NCBI GenBank assembly: GCA_963556195.1
Contig: CAUVYP010000244.1
Coordinates: 1,178,001 to 1,242,000, forward strand
Direction: 5' to 3'
DNA from: Sepiola atlantica
Lineage: Eukaryota > Mollusca > Cephalopoda > Sepiida > Sepiolidae
DNA length: 64,000 nt
In this document: positions 59,029 to 64,000 of the stretch, piece after piece
Position numbering within the stretch: position 1 is the first letter of the stretch
Layout: every line of letters starts with the position of its first letter
Made by a program: the position numbers and the translations under genes
The notes under the pieces: model-generated
Seen by the model: only the letters and a program-made list of their open reading frames with translations
Databases searched by the model: none
What the model was told of the DNA's origin: nothing

Positions 59029-61259
59029 TTTAGCGCGTTTTAAAGTTGATATCGCTTTTGTTTATAGCTTCCACATTTATTCGAATTGTGCAACGAAACT
59101 TTGCAGACAGTCGCGGAGACACATTTTCAACTGAAGTACAAAGTTTCAGAAGTGCAACTCTTGTACTGCCGGAGATATGTCGATACAAACTGAATACGCA
59201 AAACATCAACAAAATTTAGCGCGTTTTAAAGTTGATATCGCTTTTGTTTATAACTTCCACATTTATTCGAATTGTGCAACGAAACTTTGCAGACCGTCTC
59301 GAATAGGCCTTTTCTACTGAAGTACTAAGTTTCAGAAGTGCAGCTCTTGTACTGCCGGAGATATGTCGATACAAACTGAATACGCAAAACATCAACAAAA
59401 TTTAGCGCGTTTTAAAGTTGATATCGCTTTTGTTTATAACTTCCACATTTATTCGAATTGTGCAACGAAACTTTGCAGACAGTCGCGGAGACACATTTTC
59501 TACTGAAGTACCAAGTTTCAGAAGTGCAGCTGTTGTACTGCCGGAGATATGTCGATACAAACTGAATACGCAAAACATCAACAAAATTTAGCGCGTTTTA
59601 AAGTTGATATCGCTTTTGTTTATAACTTCCACATTTATTCGAATTGTGCAACGAAACTTTGCAGACAGTCTCGAATAGGCCTTTTCTACTGAAGTACTAA
59701 GTTTCAGAAGTGCAGCTCTTGTACTGCCGGAGATATGTCGATACAAACTGAATACGCAAAACATCAACAAAATTTAGCGCGTTTTAAAGTTGATATCGCT
59801 TTTGTTTATAACTTCCACATTTATTCGAATTGTGCAACGAAACTTTGCAGACAGTCGCGGAGACACATGTTCTACTGAAGTACCAAGTTTCAGAAGTGCA
59901 GCTCTTGTAATGATGGAGATATGTCGATACAAACTGAATACGCAAAACATCAACAAAATTTAGCGCGTTTTAAAGTTGATATCGCTTTTGTTTATAACTT
60001 CCACATTTATTCGAATTGTGCAACGGAACTTTGCAGACAGTCGCGGAGACACATTTTCTACTGAAGTACCAAGTTTCAGAAGTGCAGCTCTTGTACTGCC
60101 GGAGATATGTCGATACAAACTGAATACGCAAAACATCAACTAAATTAAGCCTGTTTTAAAGTTGATATCGCTTTTGTTTATAACTTCCACATTTATTCGA
60201 ATTGTGAAACGAAACTTTGCAGACAGTCTCGAATAGGCCTTTTCTACTGAAGTACCAAGTTTCAGAAGTGCAGCTCTGGTACTGCCGGAGATAGGTCGAT
60301 ACAAACTGAATACGCAAAACATCAACAAAATTTAGCGCGTTTTAAAGTTGATATCGCTTTTGTTTATAACTTCCACATTTATTCGAATTGTGCAACGAAA
60401 CTTTGCAGACAGTCTCGAATAGGCCTCCTCTACTGAAGTACCAAGTTTCAGAAGTGCAGATCTTGTACTGCCGGAGATATGTCGATACAAACTGAATACG
60501 CAAAACATCAACAAAATTTAGCGCGTTTTAAAGTTGATATCGCTTTTGTTTATAACTTCCACATTTATTCGAATTGTGCAACGAAACTTTGCAGACAGTC
60601 GCGGAGACACATTTTCTACTGAAGTACCAAGTCTCAGAAGTGCAGCTCTTGTACTGCCGGAGATATGTCGATACAAACGGAATACACAAAATATCAACAA
60701 AATTTAGCGCGTTTTAAAGTTGATATCGCTTTTGTTTATAACTTCCACATTTATTCGAATTGTGCAACGAAACTTTGCAGACAGTCTCGAATAGGCCTTT
60801 TCTTCTGAAGTACCAAGTTTCAGAAGTGCAGCTCTTGTACTGCCGAGATATGTCGATACAAACTGAATACGCAAAACATCAACAAAATTTAGCGCGTTTT
60901 AAAGTTGATATCGCTTTTGTTTATAACTTCCATATTTATTCGAATTGTGCAACGAAACTTTGCAGACAGTCGCGGAGACACATTTTCTACTGAAGTACCA
61001 AGTTTCCGAAGTGCAGCTCTTGTACTGCCGGAGATATGTCGATACAAACTGAATACGCAAAACATCACCAAAATTTAGCGCGTTTTAAAGTTGATATCGC
61101 TTTTGTTTATAACTTCATCATTTATTCGAATTGTGCAACGAAACTTTGCAGACAGTCTCGAATAGGCCTTATGCACTGAGGTACCAAGTTTCAGAAGTGC
61201 AGCTGTTGTACTGCCGGAGATATGTCGATACAAACTGAATACGCAAAACATCAACAAAA

Positions 61260-61631
61260 TTTAGCGCGTTTTAAAGTTGATATCTCTTTTGTTTATAGCT
61301 TCCACATTTATTCGAATTGTGCAACGAAACCTTGCAGACAGTCGCGGAGACACATTTTCAACTGAAGTACCAAGTTTCAGAAGTGCAACTCTTGTACTGC
61401 CGGAGATATGTCGATACAAACTGAATACGCAAAACATCAACAAAATTTAGCGCGTTTTAAAGTTGATATCGCTTTTGTTTATAGCTTCCACATTTATTCG
61501 AATTGTGCAACGAAACTTTGCAGACAGTCGCGGAGACACATTTTCAACTGAAGTACCAAGTTTCAGAAGTGCAACTCTTGTACTGCCGGAGATATGTCGA
61601 TACAAACTGAATACGCAAAACATCAACAAAA
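61260..61631. repeat. Single-monomer tandem duplication (TATAGCTTCC type)
   Basis: Two adjacent A copies share TTTATAGCTTCC, TTTTCAACTG and CAACTCTTG. They differ at GATATCTCTTTTG and AACCTTGCAGAC (first copy only). The other two blocks of the 12-mer family have one such monomer each, at 59029 and 63492. Confidence 0.85.
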
Positions 61632-63491
61632 TTTAGCGCGTTTTAAAGTTGATATCGCTTTTGTTTATAACTTCCACATTTATTCGAATTGTGCAACGAA
61701 ACTTTGCAGACCGTCTCGAATAGGCCTTTTCAACTGAAGTACTAAGTTTCAGAAGTGCAGCTCTTGTACTGCCGGAGATATGTCGATACAAACTGAATAG
61801 GCAAAACATCAACAAAATTTAGCGCGTTTTAAAGTTGATATCGCTTTTGTTTATAACTTCCACATTTATTCGAATTGTGCAACGAAACTTTGCAGACAGT
61901 CGCGGAGACACATTTTCTACTGAAGTACCAAGTTTCAGAAGTGCAGCTCTTGTACTGCCGGAGATATGTCGATACAAACTGAATACGCAAAACATCAACA
62001 AAATTTAGCGCGTTTTAAAGTTGATATCGCTTTTGTTTATAACTTCCACATTTATTCGAATTGTGCAACGGAACTTTGCAGACAGTCGCGGAGACACATC
62101 TTCTACTGAAGTACCAAGTTTCAGAAGTGCAGCTCTTGTACTGCCGGAGATATGTCGATACAAACTGAATACGCAAAACATCACCAAAATTTAGCGCGTT
62201 TTAAAGTTGATATCGCTTTTGTTTATAACTTCCACATTTATTCGAATTGTGCAACGAAACTTTGCAGACAGTCTCGAATAGGCCTTTTCCACTGAGGTAC
62301 CAAGTTTCAGAAGTGCAGCTGTTGTACTGCCAAAGATATGTCGATACAAACTGAATACGCAAAACATCAACAAAATTTAGCGCGTTTTAAAGTTGATATC
62401 GCTTTTGTTTATAACTTCCACATTTATTCGAATTGTGCAACGAAACTTTGCAGACAGTCGCGGAGACACATTTTCTACTGAAGTACCAAGTTTCAGAAGT
62501 GCAGCTGTTGTACTGCCAAAGATATGTTGATACAAACTGAATACGCAAAACATCAACAAAATTTAGCGCGTTTTAAAGTTGATATCGCTTTTGTTTATAA
62601 CTTCCACATTTATTCGAATTGTGCCACGAAACTTTGCAGACAGTCGCGGAGCCACATTTTCAACTTAAGTACCAAGTTTCAGAAGTGCAGCTCTTGTACT
62701 GCCGGAGATATGTCGATACAAACTGAATACGCAAAACATCAACAAAATTTAGCGCGTTTTAAAGTTGATATCGCTTTTGTTTATAACTTCCACATTTATT
62801 CGAATTGTGCAACGAAACTTTGCAGACAGTCGCGGAGACACATTTTCTACTGAAGTACCAAGTCTCAGAAGTGCAGCTCTTGTACTGCCGGAGATATGTC
62901 GATACAAACGGAATACACAAAATATCAACAAAATTTAGCGCGTTTTAAAGTTGATATCGCTTTTGTTTATAACTTCCACATTTATTCGAATTGTGCAACG
63001 AAACTTTGCAGACAGTCTCGAATAGGCCTTTTCTTCTGAAGTACCAAGTTTAAGAAGTGCAGCTCTTGTACTGCCGGAGATATGTCGATACAAACTGAAT
63101 ACGCAAAACATCAACAAAATTTAGCGCGTTTTAAAGTTGATATCGCTTTTGTTTATAACTTCCATATTTATTCGAATTGTGCAACGAAACTTTGCAGACA
63201 GTCGCGGAGACACATTTTCTACTGAAGTACCAAGTTTCCGAAGTGCAGCTCTTGTACTTCCGGAGATATGTCGATACAAACTGAATACGCAAAACATCAC
63301 CAAAATTTAGCGCGTTTTAAAGTTGATATCGCTTTTGTTTATAACTTCATCATTTATTCGAATTGTGCAACGAAACTTTGCAGACAGTCTCGAATAGGCC
63401 TTTTGCACTGAGGTACCAAGTTTCAGAAGTGCAGCTGTTGTACTGCCGGAGATATGTCGATACAAACTGAATACGCAAAACATCAACAAAA

Positions 63492-63677
63492 TTTAGCGCG
63501 TTTTTAAGTTGATATCGCTTTTGTTTATAGCTTCCACATTTATTCGAATTGTGCAACGAAACTTTGCAGACAGTCGCGGAGACACATTTTCAACTGAAGT
63601 ACCAAGTTTCAGAAGTGCAGCTGTTGTACTGCCAAAGATATGTCGATACAAACTGAATACGCAAAACATCAACAAAA
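63492..63677 (+). repeat. Chimeric monomer: TATAGCTTCC left, CTGTTG/CCAAAG right
   Basis: The left part (TTTATAGCTTCC, TTTTCAACTG) follows 59029 and 61260. The right part has CAGCTGTTGTACTGCCAAAG, as in B-cc and TTATTAG monomers, in place of the expected CAACTCTTGTACTGCCGGAG. The switch lies between about 63596 and 63621. Downstream the array changes to a type E copy (63678) and a B copy with GTAACCAG, so this is the exit point of the 12-mer block. Confidence 0.78.
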
Positions 63678-64000
63678 TTTAGCGCGTTTTAAAGTTGATA
63701 TCGCTTTTGTTTATAACTTCCACATTTATTCGAATTGTGCAACGAAACGTTGCAGACAGTTGCGGAGACACATTTTCTACTGAAGTACCAAGTTTCAGAA
63801 GTGCAGCTCTTGTACTGCCGGAGATATGTCGATACAAACTGAATACGCAAAACATCAACAAAATTTAGCGCGTTTTAAAGTTGATATCGCTTTTGTTTAT
63901 AACTTCCACATTTATTCGAATTGTGCAACGAGACTTTGCAGACAGTCTCGAATAGGCCTTTTCTACTGAAGTAACCAGTTTCAGAAGTGCAGCTCTTTTA
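63678..64000. repeat. Array continues off the right edge
   Basis: A type E-like monomer with the hairpin GCAACGAAACGTTGC at 63739-63753 and CAGACAGTTGCGG is followed by a B copy with GAGACTTTGC, GTAACCAG and CTCTTTTA, cut by the window end. There is no sign of decay or flanking DNA. Confidence 0.9.

Larger units (their letters stand above)
58285..63677. repeat. 12-monomer higher-order family, block seen three times
   Basis: A five-monomer block recurs at 58285-59214, 60517-61445 and 62748-63677, spaced 2232 and 2231 bp. Diagnostic order: CCAAGTCTCAG with AAACGGAATACAC, TTTTCTTCTGAAG, TTCCATATTT, ACTTCATCATTTATTCG with a CTGAGGTACC B copy, and TTTATAGCTTCC with TTTTCAACTG. The middle copy has one extra TTTATAGCTTCC monomer (61260 and 61446 are tandem duplicates) and a 1-bp loss in CTGCCGAGATATG near 60843. 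The halves between the blocks differ: cassette members at 59773-60516, but ACATCTTC, B-cc and A-gcc monomers at 62004-62747. Confidence 0.85.
1..64000. repeat. Satellite array, 186-bp monomer, ~344 copies, head to tail
   Basis: The sequence re-enters the same motif series every 186 bp from end to end: TTTAGCGCG, GATATCGC, TTCGAATTGTGCAACG, CTTTGCAGACAG, AAGTTTCAGAAGTGCAG, TGCCGGAGATATGTCGATAC, AAACATCAACAAAA. The first TTTAGCGCG box is at 46, the next at 232, and box positions stay in phase for 64 kb apart from a few 1-bp indels and two 10-bp insertions (net drift +20 bp). All copies have the same orientation. The type A monomer has about 71 G+C in 186 bp. Nearly every monomer keeps EcoRV (GATATC), DraI (TTTAAA) and BstBI (TTCGAA) sites. 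No non-satellite sequence interrupts the array and neither edge is visible. Tandem arrays of this size and monomer length are known from eukaryotic centromeres and heterochromatin; centromere identity here is inference. I do not recognise the family. Confidence 0.98.

Noticed and set aside
1..64000. CRISPR array
   Set aside because: Regular spacing, but the repeat fills the whole period with no unique spacers, the unit is 186 bp, and there are no cas genes.
1..64000. Human-type alpha satellite or the Arabidopsis 178-180 bp centromere repeat
   Set aside because: Period and sequence do not match what I recall of either family, and the CENP-B-like motif lacks the CGGG half.
1..64000. Transposon, retrovirus or insertion sequence inside the array
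   Set aside because: No break in the 186-bp register larger than 10 bp, no terminal repeats and no transposase or polymerase frame.
1..64000. tRNA, 5S rRNA or other RNA gene repeated in tandem
   Set aside because: No A/B-box pair, no cloverleaf, no 5S internal control region, and no terminator-like T run in a consistent place.
1..64000. Strictly alternating A-B dimer (372-bp) satellite
   Set aside because: AA and BB neighbours are frequent (e.g. 1534/1720 BB; 1906/2092 AA), so alternation is only a local tendency.

Overview
The whole window is one uninterrupted array of tandemly repeated satellite DNA. The basic monomer is 186 bp. It repeats head to tail in one orientation about 344 times from base 1 to base 64000, and neither end of the array is in the window. 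I found no protein-coding gene, rRNA, tRNA, transposon, CRISPR array or unique sequence. All sizeable open frames are the same 60-62 codon frame recurring once per monomer (or its opposite-strand counterpart), as expected when a non-coding repeat has a length divisible by three. The source is very probably a eukaryotic centromeric, pericentromeric or other constitutive heterochromatic block; monomers of about 150-190 bp are typical of such arrays. I do not recognise the monomer, and it does not resemble what I recall of human alpha satellite (171 bp) or the Arabidopsis 178-180 bp repeat. The common monomer type is about 38% GC yet carries ten CpG dinucleotides, more than its base composition predicts. 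This hints at a sparsely methylated genome or recent homogenisation, but does not identify the species.

Monomers fall into recognisable types that differ mainly in positions 82-140 (counting from the TTTAGCGCG box). Type A has TCGCGGAGACACATTTTC. Type B has TCTCGAATAGGCCTTTTC, which contains a StuI site. Derived types are: A-gcc (GTGCCACG with GGAGCCACATTTTC); B-cc (CCACTGAGGTACC with TGCCAAAGAT); B-gg (CACTGGGGTACC); C (AACTAAATTAAGCCTG at the monomer joint); D (TATGCGAATTGGGC with CTCGAAAAGG); E (ACGAAACGTTGCAGACAGTT); and F, a 187-bp form with AAAGTTTATTATCGC. Certain types keep fixed neighbours, so the array is built from re-used cassettes of two to six monomers.

Above the monomer there are many larger direct duplications, nearly all exact multiples of 186 bp. 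The clearest are: 3-mer at 8.1-9.2 kb; 4-mer at 6.4-7.9 kb; two 7-mers with a 10-bp tag at 2.6-5.2 kb; 12/13-mers at 12-16.4 kb; 16-mer at 16.8-20.5 kb; near-perfect 7-mer at 24.6-27.2 kb; nested 4-, 7-, 8-, 20-, 23- and 27-mer offsets at 29-38 kb; 14-mer at 39.3-44.5 kb; 13-mer at 49.8-54.7 kb; 8-mer with an 11-mer splice at 53-56.6 kb; and a 12-mer seen three times at 58.3-63.7 kb. Several chimeric monomers mark the crossover points. There is no single canonical higher-order repeat. The pattern fits repeated unequal exchange and segmental duplication at many scales. The most interesting content is therefore the evolutionary and structural record of the array, together with a few conserved dyads and a motif resembling half of a CENP-B box, and not a gene system.
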